Shown in pieces: positions 35,801 through 50,800 of a DNA stretch of 64,000 nucleotides. The stretch covers positions 16,508,274-16,572,273 of the forward strand of contig CM037849.1 of NCBI GenBank assembly GCA_021234535.1, written 5' to 3'. Position 1 is the first letter of the stretch, and the number at the start of each line of letters is the position of its first letter. A model generated the notes under the pieces. It was not told the origin of the DNA, ran no database searches, and was given only the letters and a program-made list of their open reading frames with translations. A program made the position numbers and the translations under genes. The DNA comes from Stichopus chloronotus. Its lineage: Eukaryota > Echinodermata > Holothuroidea > Aspidochirotida > Stichopodidae.

Positions 35801-38800
35801 GTGGCATGTACTAGAAGTCTACTTTCTGATCCCTATCCCTGTCCCCTGTGGGCAGTGTTATATAGCTAAGATTTATCCCTGAAACCAACTTTGCTATTTG
35901 TCAAATAGCAACTCCCTGCTGAAACGGTCCAGCTGCGAAAGTTAATTGCTAGGTCAACAGTGTGTATGTGCTGGCCAGCCCAACATGAGTTTGTGTACAG
36001 TATGAAATGTTAGGATGCATAGATGTGTTCCAAATTAATTTTCAACTGGACACTTCCTAACATCAGAAGGGTTGAGCAACTGCAGCATCGCTGCTCTAGT
36101 TTACACATATGACACGTAGCTCTGGGTACAGTACTAAACATCTTACCTGCTTGTGATCTTTCAGACTTGCTTCAAGTCCAATCCTGATCTCAAACTCTTT
36201 CAACAATTCTGTCTTTTGTTGGTAAAACTCCTGTTGAAGAGACCTGTACTCGCCAGCGAGGAGACTGTTTCGCTGTAGGTATTCCTTCAGTTGAGCCTAA
36301 GAGAGATAATTTATCATGCCATAGTGTAACAATGCATGATGGGATTGTTTATAGATACTGGCCATCCGGGAACATTGATGCTCCTCACAAATACGAAATG
36401 ATATCGTATGGAAACTAACCAAAGATGTCATTCCCATATCCAAGTATTTATCTTCCCAGAACCTATCACCACCTCTTTCATAAATGAGAAAATGCTTTTA
36501 CCATCAACAATCTCTGCAGTGAAATCGTTTTTAATATTCAACCTCTGATAGTTTTGTAAAATATAAACCATAGCTTCTCAACATCTAGACAACAAAGTTG
36601 CTTTTCTAAATTCGAATCTATACCTGTTCAAATAGGTACAAAACCCCAAACTAATCAATGTAAACTTAACAGAAGTGTTACAATCAAAAGCCTTAGAAAC
36701 AAATACCACTTGAATAAAACTAGTAATTGTGTTTTCAGTCAACTGCTTTCCCATTTCTCATCTTGCCTTGACACTCTTAATCTCCATACATCTACATTTC
36801 AAACCAAGGGGTATTACTCCAGCAACTAGCTACCAAGGACTGGTTACTTACAAACTTGTCAGTGATTTTGGTTGAGCATACATTTCAGAGGATTCCACTC
36901 AGGTTTTGACCGTTCACTGGCATTTGCGATGCTGCGAAACTCTGTGCCGAATCCACAACCTAATTACTAATAATTCTGTGGACCCCATCCGACCAATATT
37001 TCCGATGTTTCTTCTCTAAAGGTCACCAGTCTGCAAAACTAATACCAGCGATGTTATCCAATGCATCTATCCATAATATTACAACTCTTCGCAACACGAT
37101 GTGTCACCCCTCACCCTACCCTGGCTACTAGTAATTTACCTCTAAATCCTCCATAACCAATGTTCTAGCTTTCATGTGTTCCAGATGTTTGTCGTCCCCT
37201 TTCTCCAGCCTCTCAGCTACTTCCGTCAAAGACTGTTTCAGCTCCTGCTCCTGCTTCTGGCCTGTCTCTAGTTTGATGGTATGTTCCTCCAGGTCGACAC
37301 TTCATCGGAACGAGATAAACCAGAATCAAAAACAAAAAGGAACATTGTGAATTGTAAGGTTTTACAACCATGAACCTACAGGAAAATAAAACTCTCAACC
37401 ATGCACATCAAAATATTGACATCTGGCGAGGGAGTTTGCTGTGGGGAGGTGAGGTATGAAAAGGAAGAACATATGTAAGAGCCATCAACCTACAAACTAA
37501 TCTATGCATGATTGTAATTATACTTGTTAAGAAATTCTGACAGTGCCCTTTCTGAAAGATTCAAGCAGTTTACCTCACATCAATGGATTTAATTGTAGAG
37601 ACAGTCCAATCTAATGGCACAGCAAGAATATTTACAATTTTCACAAAAATCTCAAGAGAATACAGAAGTAAAATGAGGTTTTGTGACTTGGTCAAGGGAA
37701 AAGGCAAGGAGCTAACCTTATCATACTACTCTGATGTACAGCAGTCACTTAAAAACGAAGGCAATCCAGAAACTGAGACAAAAATTCATCTGGCGGTAAA
37801 CAATGGGAGAGAAATAATCTAATATTCACAGATTTCTCTAAGTATAAGACACTGAGTGAGAATTGATACCTTTCCTGGTAACCATGGAACTGGCAGCTTT
37901 TATTTTTTTACCCACACAAAAGGTGAAAAGCTAGCTTACTACATACTTGAGTTCCTCGATAGCTTCACTGGTGTTCTTGATGACTCTGTCCATGAAGTTC
38001 TCCGACTGGGATTGCTCCGCCAGCTTCTTCTGAATGAAGTCCGTCCTGGCAGCCATGTAATCCAACTTCTTCTGTTTCTCCAGGTATTCAGCCTGCAAAA
38101 AAGAAGAACACATCAACATATGTGTGAACCCATTAAAAGAGGATAAGTGGTTGAGCAAAGAACTTTAAGAACATACCCTTTAATGCAGTCTTACTCCACA
38201 AAACAGTGATACATTCTACAAGTATCAAGAACGTGGAATGACAGCTCAACAGCTAAAATATTTTATCAACATGCTCTTGCAGTTCACTGAATAACCAGTT
38301 ATCTTCTGTGTGCATACCACTTTCAACAAAATAATTTTCCACCAGCACATCTCATGTCTCTTTAAACATGTACATAAACATGAAATTTACAATGCTTCCA
38401 CCAAATATCTCACAACATTCCGAAAATGGGTTATTTTAGTAAACATTCTTAGCGACACAGCAAAGAAAATTCCAATTTGCTCATTGCTGTTGATACAGTG
38501 GTCTAGTTGGACTACAGTGAGATTGTAATCTGGAATTTGGCGAAACGAAAAATATTTAACTGCAAGTGGATATTGATGAGGTTTTCAAAAACACTGAACA
38601 GAAGCTTGTCCATTAAGTAAGAATATATATCCTTCTCTCAACCACAGTGTCTGAACTACTCTGATGAAGGCTGTATGTAGCCATATCAGGTCCAGAGGGG
38701 TGTGCAGATTTTTTAACATGTGGACAATTTAAGGTCTGTAAAAACTGTCGTGGGTAAGTGCTGACATATGTATTCTGCAAAGCAACATTTGTCATTTTAC

Positions 38801-41800
38801 CTTCCCTATCATTCACTACTTCATCTGTTCAGTGTGAATTGTGTGTTACCATTTGGTGGTACTCACCCTTATAGCATTGCAAATTTAGCCTGACAAAAAA
38901 AACAATCTTTGCTGTAATGATTGTTTTACTAGAGGTCTTGAATTTGCCTATTTGGAGTAGTCTTCTATTTGAGTTGTCTAAAAAAGATCAGTTGAGGCTG
39001 TTAAGAGTGTGACAAATCGTGAACAGCACGCGAGCAGCATCGAATGTTGTGCATCACACACGCAAAATGGGGGTGAACGGGTAAGTCTGGATACGAAAGG
39101 CTTGGACTATCACAAGGAGATGAAACCTGCAGTCCGTTATATACTGCCTCCTTGTTGACTGCCGTACAATGACAACAAAGAGCCATCGCATGTCACAAAG
39201 AGGGCCAGCAATGAACATACTAACTACATTGAGACAAAATAAAGAGATGTTATTTGTTCAGGAAGTATTGGGCCAGCTGATGTGATTTACAGAGCTCTCC
39301 ATTGCATCAAATGAAAATAGAAGCAATTTCTCAATGCTTCTTCATTTGTTAACTTGCTACTTGATAGCAGCATGCAAGTTACTCCATACCATGTCTTCGG
39401 TATTCTATTTTACAAAACACTAAAGCATACAATATTCCATATGTTCCATGACATACCACATCAAGCTAAAACCACCCGCACTCCCACCTACACCAGGTCA
39501 CAAATGATCCGCTATCATGCCACATTATACCACACCTGGTTACACATTCCCCATCGTATACCACAATAGACCACACCAGGTCGTGCTGATGTTTCATTCA
39601 CTACTATGATAACCAATACGATGTCATATGTGGTATACTCAGGATCATATCATAACACTAACGCACCTGGTCACACAGCATGTCACATCAGTTTTCAAAT
39701 GTAATTTGTGTATGTTCGGTTTCATTATATCGTACCACGTCACGTATCTTTTCAAATTACTCCATACCAACATAAAACGCACGAGGCGTTTTTACAGGTT
39801 AGGGACTTGGTTCGCACCTTCTGCTTGCTCTGTTTACTCAAGCATTACCTAGCTACCACATAATCCTGTCTAGGTAAACACTTGTTTAACTGACTGTACA
39901 ACAGGTTCTGTGCAGATATTTCCTTAGTCTTTGTCTTGACAACACGCAGGGTGGTGTGGGACAGTGATATCAAAGCGTCCTTATCAATACTACGCTTTCT
40001 GGGAGTCAGTCAATGCTGCTGAAATGTTCCCCCCCCCCGGCCATCCCCCATCGATCGTCGGTTATTGAAGAGGATTTGAGTACCTGTAGAAACACCGCAT
40101 GAGTTCACACTCATATCACGTTCTGCCACTCCACAGGCACTAACAGATTCATTTACCTGTAACTGCTTGTGCTTTGGTAGCAGGTTGGATTTCTTCTCTT
40201 TGAGATTGTTCTCCACCTCCACATGTTTCACTTTGGTGTCGCCAATGGTGGCCTCCAACTCAGAGATTGTCTTCAAGAGAAAAAAGAAGAAATCAAATCT
40301 CATATCATTGCAGCTGGTTCCTCTCACCTTCTCTAACATGACCTCCCAATTTACACATGGCTATTCCTGGCTAAAAATCCAGTTGAATCCAGTTTACCAA
40401 TTCAACTGGGTTCAATTGGAACCTTGTTGAACCCAGTTGATTTTGCAAAACTTCCATATAAAACCAACTGGGTTGAACTGGGTTACCAGCTTTCAACTGG
40501 GTTGACTATATTCAACCCAGTTGAATTTGCAAAATTACATATTACACTAACTGGGTATAACTGGTTTTTGACTGGTTTCTAACTGGGTTTTAACAGGATT
40601 CCAACTGGACCCATTTGAACCCAGTTTAATGAGGTTCAAATGGAATTTTGGGAGTAACTGATGAACAGCAAACCTCATATTCCATCCACATCACTCAATA
40701 AACATGGTGGTATATCGATATGAATCAATAATTCAATTTCGCTATTTAATGAAGACATGATTGAATTTGCCAGAAACATCCAGTCTGATTGAACGACAAA
40801 TGCATGCTGATTTATCATTACATGCTACAGAACTAGACAAATTCTGCCAACACTTCTAGCAACACATTTTAACATTCAGCATAATGTAGTAATGCCCGTA
40901 CCAAGCACTTTGCCTGTGGTTGGTTATGAAACCCAAAGGCTTGGGCAATCGTTACCACAAGTTCATAGTGAGTACAAAAAACTAAAGCAAGGACAGTAGG
41001 AACTTCAGCAAGGTAAATTTCTCTGGTTCAATTAACTGCCCTGCTCTGGATATGAACTTCTACAATCTAGTTCTCCTTCGCCCAAAGCTGCACAGTACTC
41101 ATAATAACAATATTTTACACACAAACAGTTGTGCATACAAGAAAAACTTAATTCCTACATAGCAGAGTATAATACCACACTGACACCACTGTAGTTCACA
41201 TACTTTAAAATCACAGATGTTTTTCTTGCATTGAATGTATGGCATTTGATACTGACACAAAAGATCTTAAAAAGAAACTACAGAACAATTTCAAGATAGC
41301 TAGATGGCCGTTCTCAGTGTGTGGCAAACTTGCAAGATCCTAGTCAAAGGTTGAGTGTGAAGCTGCTGAATATTCACAAGTTTGTAACATTCATAACAAT
41401 ATAATTGCATTAATCCATCCATGTCTTTGAGTAACACATCACCTTATCCTCACAACATCTTTCACCTTGAATCTAAAATTGTGTCTCAAGAAAACTTTTC
41501 TTGCATGATAAAATGAGACACGATAAGCAGACATACTATCAAGGTTACTTGTGTCTTCGGGAAAAAGAATAACCATGTATGGTATCACATGAGGCTTGAC
41601 TGGGAACATTTGCCTGACAATGTTATCTTAGCAAAACTGATGTAGGGATGTAAAATTATTCCTTTTTGCATTCAATCACTCTGCATTAACCCTGGCAGGT
41701 CTTGAAGTTATGCTTTCCAGGGGTGCTGAAAATCACACTTCTCAGGAAATTAAAGTGGATGCGGTAGGTCTGCTCTTTGATTAAACATGAATGATTTATC

Positions 41801-44800
41801 TGATCTCCCATGCTTTATCTAAGTCTGCACAAAATCCTATTTCTCACAGAGGGTTGAGGTAAGTGGTGTTGAGCAATTGCACTCATATGCATCACATTTC
41901 AAGGCCCTGGATAACACCCCTGTGATAGTGTTTGGTTTACCTTTAATCTGTCCGCTTTCAGTGCTCGCTGACTCTCCACTTCTTTCAAGATCCCAGACAC
42001 CACATTCTCAATCTCCTTACACTTTTTCCCCACTTTGTCTTTCTTTTTCTTGGCCTCCATCTGGAGTTTCTGGAAGTCGGTGGTGTCTGCGAGTATCCTC
42101 GCCTGAAGGACGGTCCTGGCATGGGTCTCTTCTTTGTGCTGTTTGTGAAGACCTTCAGTCGTCATCTGCAGATGTAAAGTGACAGGTTGGTGAGAAGGTT
42201 TCAAGTTTCCATACATACGTAACATGTCCCATCAAGCACTTGGTATCAAACAAACTTTGAAACAAAAAATGATCCTTTTCATTTCTGATGGATAGGTATA
42301 AACACACACAGTGTCACCTAAATGTACTTTTAATATCAAGTTGAAACTAGCTCAAGAAAAGAACAAAGACCAAATCGAACACAGCATGTTTCTGTGTCAT
42401 CAAAAACGTAACTGATTGTGCTGATATTCCTTAATGATGACAATTCAGGAATGTTGCTTTCCTATTAAACATTTACATCATCCATTGGTATAACACTGTT
42501 TTCATTCTAGTTTGTAACATTAGGCTTGGGGGACTCCAACATGTCTGGAGTAGAGTACTTGTGGCATGAACAGTCGCAACTTTAAAGCTACATGTTTGGA
42601 GTCGAGCACTTGTGGCATCAACAGTCACAACTTTCAAGCTACTTGTAACTCACACTTGGTGACGGTTTTAATCACGTCATTACTGCCAGCTACACATACA
42701 TATTGTTCCATTTTACCACAAAATACTGTTTAGGCAATGTAGGGGCCAAAACAGTATTATTGGGTTAGACTTGAACTTTTGCTGGTGAGTTGTCAACATA
42801 GGCTAGGGCTAATTAGGAAACTGAATTAGTGACTGAATTTTGATGTTGTAATTAATCAATCATGCCACAACATTTTGACTCAAACTGTTTAGCACATAAA
42901 AGGTGAACTTATGGTTTCTATAGTTTTAAAGATTCCATAAGAGCAGTGACTCCAAGAGTCCAGTCACAACTCCTGGCCAGGAACTCCTTGCCAGGAGTTG
43001 CTGCTCTGAAGGACCGTCAATTATCCCGCCCAAGACTTCATCACATGCATTGAAGTAATTCTATGACTGAATGAAATTTATCAAGGAACTATCTACAACT
43101 TATTCATCTCATGCGTCAACACAATCTCAGTTTTAGCTGCCCTGTGTGCACACAAGTGAGTAGTAGGTTTCAGTAACGATTGTTTAATTGCTAGGCAGGA
43201 TGGCTGCAAGGTGCCAGGAAGAAATCACAGAACTTTCAAGGCACTGATATTCATCAATGATAGTTGCCTCATCTGTGCCGGCCAGGTCAAGGAAGAAAGC
43301 TTATGGGCATCTGCGTAGCATACTGTTTGGAGAGATGTAACATTCCTTTGGTATTTGGATCACTTACGTATGCCACCATATCTAATTTACCTGTATCTGG
43401 TCTTCCTTGAGGGCGACTTTATCTTTCTCTCCCATAAGTTTGCCTTTCATGGAATTATTGATGATTTTTGTATTTCTGTGTTCCTCTTCGACAACTTCCA
43501 GCTGAGTGTCCACCTTGGTCATCTCTCTCTTGATTCTCTCCATGTTCTTAGCATCTGCAACTTTTTGTCTGGTGCTGTCGCCGTGACGACGCAAGAAAGG
43601 AGAAGGCAGCAATGATTACAGGTTAAAGGGGTCCATTGAGTTGATATTACTTATTTTGTGATGAGTTTGAAGGAAACCAATGCATGTCAACAAGACTCAT
43701 TAGCCATGAATCTATTCCTGTAGTTACAAAAAATGTGAGAAATTGTAGTATTTTACGAACACGAGTTGAATATGGTTAATAATCTATTTTAAGAGGGGTC
43801 TGGTAACAGACTTGCAACAAGTGATGTTAATCATTTATTATCCTATCATTAATGCTTCAGTTGTCTCTCAGATGTTCAGAATCTCTTAGTTTGACCATTT
43901 ATTATCAAAATGAGGGATAATCGAATGATGTTACAAAATATCAAGGGATTTGTGAACCATCTGAATGATGCCCTTTAAGTGGGATGACATGACATTTAGC
44001 TAGACTGGGTTACCCAAAGTTGAAAGCTGACAAAACTGGCAATGCCACTTTTTTTATTCCACTTCGTGAAATCACCTCGACTACAGGGTACCCCCCTTCA
44101 TGATATTCAGACACCTCAACGGTCTGATCCTTGCGGCTGAGTGAACAGCTACAGAAGAAATATTATACTTCCTTTTAGACATTTTAAACGAATGTCAAGC
44201 AATGCACCTGTGGTTGGTTAATGACTTACACCTGTTTCAAACAACCAAACCTTCCCATCTGGTCGTTGAAGTTTTTCACGATGATTCTTTTATAAAAAAG
44301 ATTTACCAGTGTTTCAACTTCGCTTCAATATCTTCAATGTCCAAGCTCATCTCGTTACATCTCTGCTCTTTGCCTCTCAGCTCCTTAAGTTTCTCCCTGT
44401 TTGATCTCTCAGCTTCTTCCTTCAATGACTTTATACCTTCTCTCTGGAGATCGACATGATGGTGGAAAATTTCTTTGTTAAGATATTTCCATGATGTCAA
44501 AGTCCAAGCAAACAATTATTGAATATATGACTTGGCCCAAGCGAGCAACTAATTTTCAACAACTACAAAGTGGAGGCCATGCCTACCAAGGGACTCACAG
44601 AACAGGATATTTCAACAATAGTTCCTTTGTTAACACAAGGAACAAAAAAAAAAAGGGCATGTGGATACGAATTGCAGGCAACAGGCTGGAGATGCCTGAT
44701 GCCTATTTCCCAACAGTGTAGCTTAATTTTAACTGCATTTTTACGAAGGGTGTGAGCTCGTAAAATATTTGGAGCAAATCTAGCGATGCTGATATGATGT

Positions 44801-47800
44801 CTGACCTTGTACTTTGTTGAAAACAAAGGGAGGAGGAGTATGGGCACCTACAGCTGATATACTAAGTCTAATCATGTATTTGCTCAACAATGTGGAGAAG
44901 GAAGGAGTGGGTTGGGGGTGTTGAGGATATAACCTCTTGATAATCTATGAGGTATATTGTTGTATTTCTTCAATGGTGAGGCAGGGGTGTGTGACCTCCA
45001 GCTGACCTATGAGGTATAATCCTGTATTTGGTCTACAGAAGGGAAGAGAAGGTGGGACCTACAGCTGATCTACGATCTAACCTTGTATTTGCTCATCAGC
45101 AAAGAGGGTTTAAGAGAGGGGATGGGTGGGGAGACATAACCTTCTGGTGACCTACAACATCTAATCTTCTACTATCTTCTTCACTATAGCTGATCTACAA
45201 AGTCTAAAGTTGTATTGCTCTGCAGCAAGGAGGGGGAGGGGACATGATGAAATGACCTCCACATGACCAATTGCATCTAATCCTGTATTTGCTTGACAGC
45301 CAGGGTGGGGGTGAGGCAGGGGATGTGACCTTCGACTGATTTCTTACCATTTTATCGATTTTAACATTGTACTGGTAATTCTGGTCAGCCAGTCTCCGGT
45401 GCTCAAATTCTGCATCAACTATCTTCTCTTGGCTTTGTTTCACTCTCTGACCTTCCAGTTTTTCCGCCGCCCTTGCATTTTCATTGCGATTTTCTGTGAC
45501 AAAATAGAAACAGCTTATCATGTGCCCCTGAAGAAAAAGAGCTCAGGGCACTTTATGGGTTCTTTGAGTCAAGATTTTCGTTCACAACCATTAGTGGTAA
45601 ATAACAAATGTATAGTTGACCTTTTCCTTCTCTTCAACGTTTTGTAGCACCATGCATAGACAGCAGTATCTCAGAGATGAAGAGAGCAAGTTAAAAGTGT
45701 AGAAGGTAACATACAGCAGGAGTTACTTCACGGTTTAAGTATGGAGATTAGACAGATGTGAAAATGGATGAGTTAGTTGATGGGTGCATGGTGATGCATG
45801 AACTTATGGACTGATTCATGGACAAATGGATAGATGCATGGATTAATGGATGCATGGATGAATGATTGGACCAAAAGAACAATAGATGGATGGATGAACG
45901 AATGTATGAATGGTGGGTGCAATTGTGTTCCCTGGCATACTCAGTGAAGAAACGTTTAGATCTATGTATCAGTGACTGCTTCTTTCATATTTTTCAAGTA
46001 TATTACTACCTTGTGATATTTTCCTTATTAAAAGCACCATCATTGCAGCGCTTACCTTCACTCAAAAGATACCCAATATTGTGATCACATGCCTATCAGT
46101 GGGCTATGTGCACACAAAATCCTTAACCAATGGTTCTAACTGAATGGTGACTTACCCAAAACCACTTTCTCCTGGGCAGTTGCTCATTAATTTTCTCCTG
46201 AGGTCATTGCACTTATGAGAGTAAGAGGTGTGAAGTGCTTTGGCTTCATCGAGTTCATGGCTGTCGTAAAAAACGGACGAACGTTTACTGTGATGTAGCG
46301 TGATTCTTATCAAATAACGACCTTTACAAGGAGAACTGTGTGGGCTTCTACAAAAGAAACAATTCTTGCGATCGCAATGTCCATGTACATGTGAGAAAAC
46401 AACATTTACAGGGGACACAGAAAGAGGTCACACATCGCTAATATGGTACATGGGGAGTAACAAGGAACTGCTGTGGTCAACTTATCAGAAATATCGGAAA
46501 ATTATTTTAACTATTTCCTTTGCCACCAACATTTCCTTCCTACCAACAATGTGTGTTCCAAACTTTGATCACGTAACGCCAAGAATCTACCTGAGACGTG
46601 ATGTAAAACTTGCAAAGATTGAAATCCACAAAAACAGGCTTTTGGCACTCTTCCTTCTCACCCTAAGTGATATTTAATATCCATGTACATAACCAATCAA
46701 AGAAATAAAACTTATGTGACCCCACACACGACAGTATGCACTTCGACTGCATTCACAGACGCACACATTATCGCAGGTGTAGTAACACCCCACGGCTACA
46801 GATGTGACCTGCAGACATGTCCCATATAATATAACCAGAGCAGAAACAATACAATTAACATACACAGTCACAAACTAATGACATTATGTACACACACTTA
46901 ACATAAGTAACAGACAGACTACGGACATGATACAGTTGAGTTGGTTTTTCCTTCATCTTGCTTGTGTGATCATTTTGATGTTATAAATATTGAGAGGTTT
47001 TTTTTCTCTTCCCACAAATTATGAAGAATTATTGTTAGCCAATTGCTGGCCTCTATATGCACCTTTATTAATTTTCAGGGACTCAGCCAGAAGTTAAAAA
47101 GAAGACAGGGGATTCATTACATGTAAAACCATGATTCCAAATAGATGCAGTTCTTGGAGGAAAGTCAAAAGTGGGTTCCTGTGGACTAAGGTTTTCTTCA
47201 AAGTCTGTATAAGGTACAGCTTAAAGTGTTTCAAAGGCCATTTATTTATGTAGGCCTAATTTTAAACACTGCTGCAAAGTGCATTCTTGGGTAACAAACC
47301 ATGATAATTTGATAATTACATTTCTTTATGGAAATGAAAAAGGGCATGGGTAGGATTCCACTTTCTTCTGGAGAGGTGGGTGGTGGGGGGGGACAAATCC
47401 TCTCCTTTATCCCCACCGATGGAATCCCTGATTGTTTAAAAATCAACTCACTTGATTTCAGTGAGAGCATCTCTAACTGAATCTAGTTCTTTTTTGATGT
47501 GGGCTCTTTCCATGTCAGCCTTTCCGTGGGCCTCGTGGGATTTATTCTGCGTCTTCGTCATCTTCTCGATCATCTTGTCTAGCTCTCCAGTCGTCTGGTG
47601 GTATCGTAAAAATGCAACAGGAACTCAGTTGTCTACCGTGCCCGACAAATGGCATTGACAATACTTTCATTTTAAATGGAAATAGGTCGTTTGTTTTACA
47701 GAAAATATCCACATTTTTGAAACCAATGTTTGTGGATGCAGAATGATAGATTATTCAAAATAAGCAAGGACAGTAGTTTTTTTTCAAGTAATAAGTTTCT

Positions 47801-50800
47801 CACAGATAGAAACTCAGTTATTTGTTGCTCAACACTAATTTGTTCACCCAAACTTTTCAAAATTCAAATGATGCATTTTCCATTACTCATCACATGCATA
47901 ATGTTTTAGGAGATGAAGCTTTGGCAGACGTTTTATTGATGAGAATGGATGGTTTAATAATGACTAAAGCTATTTCTTTAGTATGTCATGTTGGTGTATT
48001 CTAAACACCCTATTTCCCTTTAAGCCGCAAATTGACACATTTTGCCGATGACGAGAAGCGGGGCAAATCGGTTTGCGGCACTCCATCTGTAGTCACGTGA
48101 AACTGCAAACTAGCTCACAGCCACTTCTACAGAATAATATAGGGGCATCATAGATAGAAAATAAAGTTTTGTGATTAAATCATAACTACCCATCAAATAA
48201 AAACTAACAGAAACTGCAGCTTGGGTCTAATAACCTGGCCTAACTAAAACTCCAAAACTGAAAACACCCATACACGATTACAGAAACATTCTGCTATCCA
48301 TGCTAGACTCACATTCACTAGATTATATAGGTCTGATCTATTTCAATCATATTGGACAGGAAATCAAACTGGGTCCTGATTATGGAATATAGACTGGCCC
48401 TGATGTATTCCCACCAGTTTTTGTACATGTCTGCCATGGGCTTTTTTTCTTCCTAAAGTATTTCTTACTGTTTCTTGGGCTTCATCAATCCGTTTCATGG
48501 CCTCCATTTCCAAGTCAAGCTTCTCTTCTACCAGAGGGCTATCGTGACCGGAGATGACAAAGAAAAGAAAGCAAGTAGAACAATAGGTTAAATGAACAGC
48601 GACCAAGGAACTATTAGGAGACATTGTATTATGAGCATTAAGCAAATGATAAGGCATGTTCAATATCACATGACATTCTGATCAAACCATATTAATGTCA
48701 AATGACACAACATACATATAATTAGACATTGCTAGCTTTCGACATCACTAGCTCATGGCATCAAGATCCAGAGGTAACGATGTCACATGACATCATTTCA
48801 CGGCAACCTATACCTTAGACAAAACTGCTGCATGACATCAATGCCACAAATGCCAAGACCATGTGACATAACCAGATATCACATGATAAGATATCATATT
48901 ACATGACCAAAACATTACATGGCAATTAATATGACACAATATCAACACCCAAGGCAACAATACCACAATGCAAGACTATCAGAGAGATACCATGATCAGA
49001 AACTATTGATGTCACTCAATACCAGCATCAAATGACATCACAATACACCATGGTGACATCACTGTGACCTTAAACTGCAACATGACATAAAAATGACAAA
49101 GTGGTAAAGTGAACAAAAGTGGAATCACAAAAACTCTAAGTTTTTTTTATGTGCAAACCTTACCAATCATAGACTAACAAAACCAACACAATTTACAGGT
49201 AAATGTGATGTTGTGTTTCTGGTCATGAGGAGAGCTTGATAGCTGCAGTGTTGATATATGGCCCAAAAAGACAGAAAACATTAAAAAACTATTTTAACTC
49301 TACTTAATAACTCAGTTCCTCTGCTTTGCTGTGCCCCCCCCCCCTCCCTCACTCATGCAATCAAACCCTAATCCAGCATTCAGGTATCTCCATAACCTTT
49401 TTAATGTTCATTCCATTAGTATCTCAGAAACATATTCCAGACACATGACACAAGTCCAGCTATGTTTTTACTGACCAGTGTTTCTTCACAAATGCGATGT
49501 CTTCGTTAAGTCTGGCATTGAGCATTTCCGCATTCTCCACTTTGTTCTTCACCCTTGTGAGCTGCCGCCCTCTATAGGAGCAATGCCACTTCAGTTCGGA
49601 TATATCAGCAGCACATGCTTCGTGCTCTGTGTTGGAAACGAAGAAAAATATATGACTTGCAACACTTTCCTCCAGTATTTCATGAAACTGCAAATGCTTG
49701 ATTGTGCATTTTCCAAGAACTCAGGAAAGAAAAATGATAAAAAAAGAAAGATTTATTACAAATTTAAAGCCTGGATGTTTTGACAAAACACTTTTCGCAT
49801 GCTCAGCATTTCATCTGTGTTTAGCAGTGACTCTGAAACTGTAGGTGCCTAAATTTCATATATAAGCATATGTACAGTGCAACAAAATTGCATGGAGCAG
49901 CAATGTCCAATACTTTGACCATATGCTGAATTCAGAACTGAGTTAGCAGCTGTAACACGTACGTAATTACACAGACGATTCTTAATTACATAATTTTAGA
50001 CACATATCAGTCATGTTACACATGAGACAACTACACAGCAGGATAGGCAGAGACATTGTACGTTTCAAATTCTACCTTTCTGGACGGCTTTGGGAAGTTC
50101 TACAAGCCTTTTTTGGGCTAATCTGTCAATTTTTCCTTGCAACCAGACTACTCGCTTCTTTTCCTTTTCCAGGGATTCCTCAGTGTCCTGTCTGTCTGAT
50201 TCGAGACGTCCGAGGAGTGTGACTATCTCTTCAGCTCTTCATCAGGAATTTCTGCGGGTGGAACTTTTCGACAATACAATAGAAAATGTAAAACAACAGA
50301 GCACAAAATTACAGATGCCAGATGGTTGCTAAGTGGAACCAATCATACTGTACACTGATATTTGGCGCACAAGGTATGAATACCTTGGCATTTTCAACTA
50401 CCATATTATAGTTCAAAGTTGAGGTCCAATCAGTTTTTAAAACCTGGTAGTTGGTGATAACTAAACCTGTCTCTCTGGAGAGGGTCATCATTAACTTTTG
50501 GGTGATAGTTAAGGCTGCTACATTCTTGTCATTTTATTCAATTTGACAACTTTGAGAACCAACAGCCAATGCAAAGATGAACATAACACTAAACAAGGCA
50601 AAGCTCATCACTATCGCAAAAATTCACACATTTATACAAAAGATTTTCTTACAAAATCTTTTAGATGTACTATATGACTTAAAATTTTTAATACATTCGC
50701 ATTATTCACCTTACTATTCGACTTGATGACTAAATCCGTTTTAACTACATGATGTAGATTTTCTCATGACATTGGCAGTTACACCTGCAAACTCCCTTGC

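Larger units (their letters stand above)
29899..36146 (-). other. CCDC178 last intron (6.2 kb), transposon-rich
   Basis: No exon supported. It holds in order the 145-bp array (30382-31252) with a microsatellite tail, a CR1-like LINE remnant (31425-32163), a hAT-like end (32533-32554), unassigned sequence from 32650 to 34800, and a complete hAT-type element with a nested MITE (34821-35786). Confidence 0.75.
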
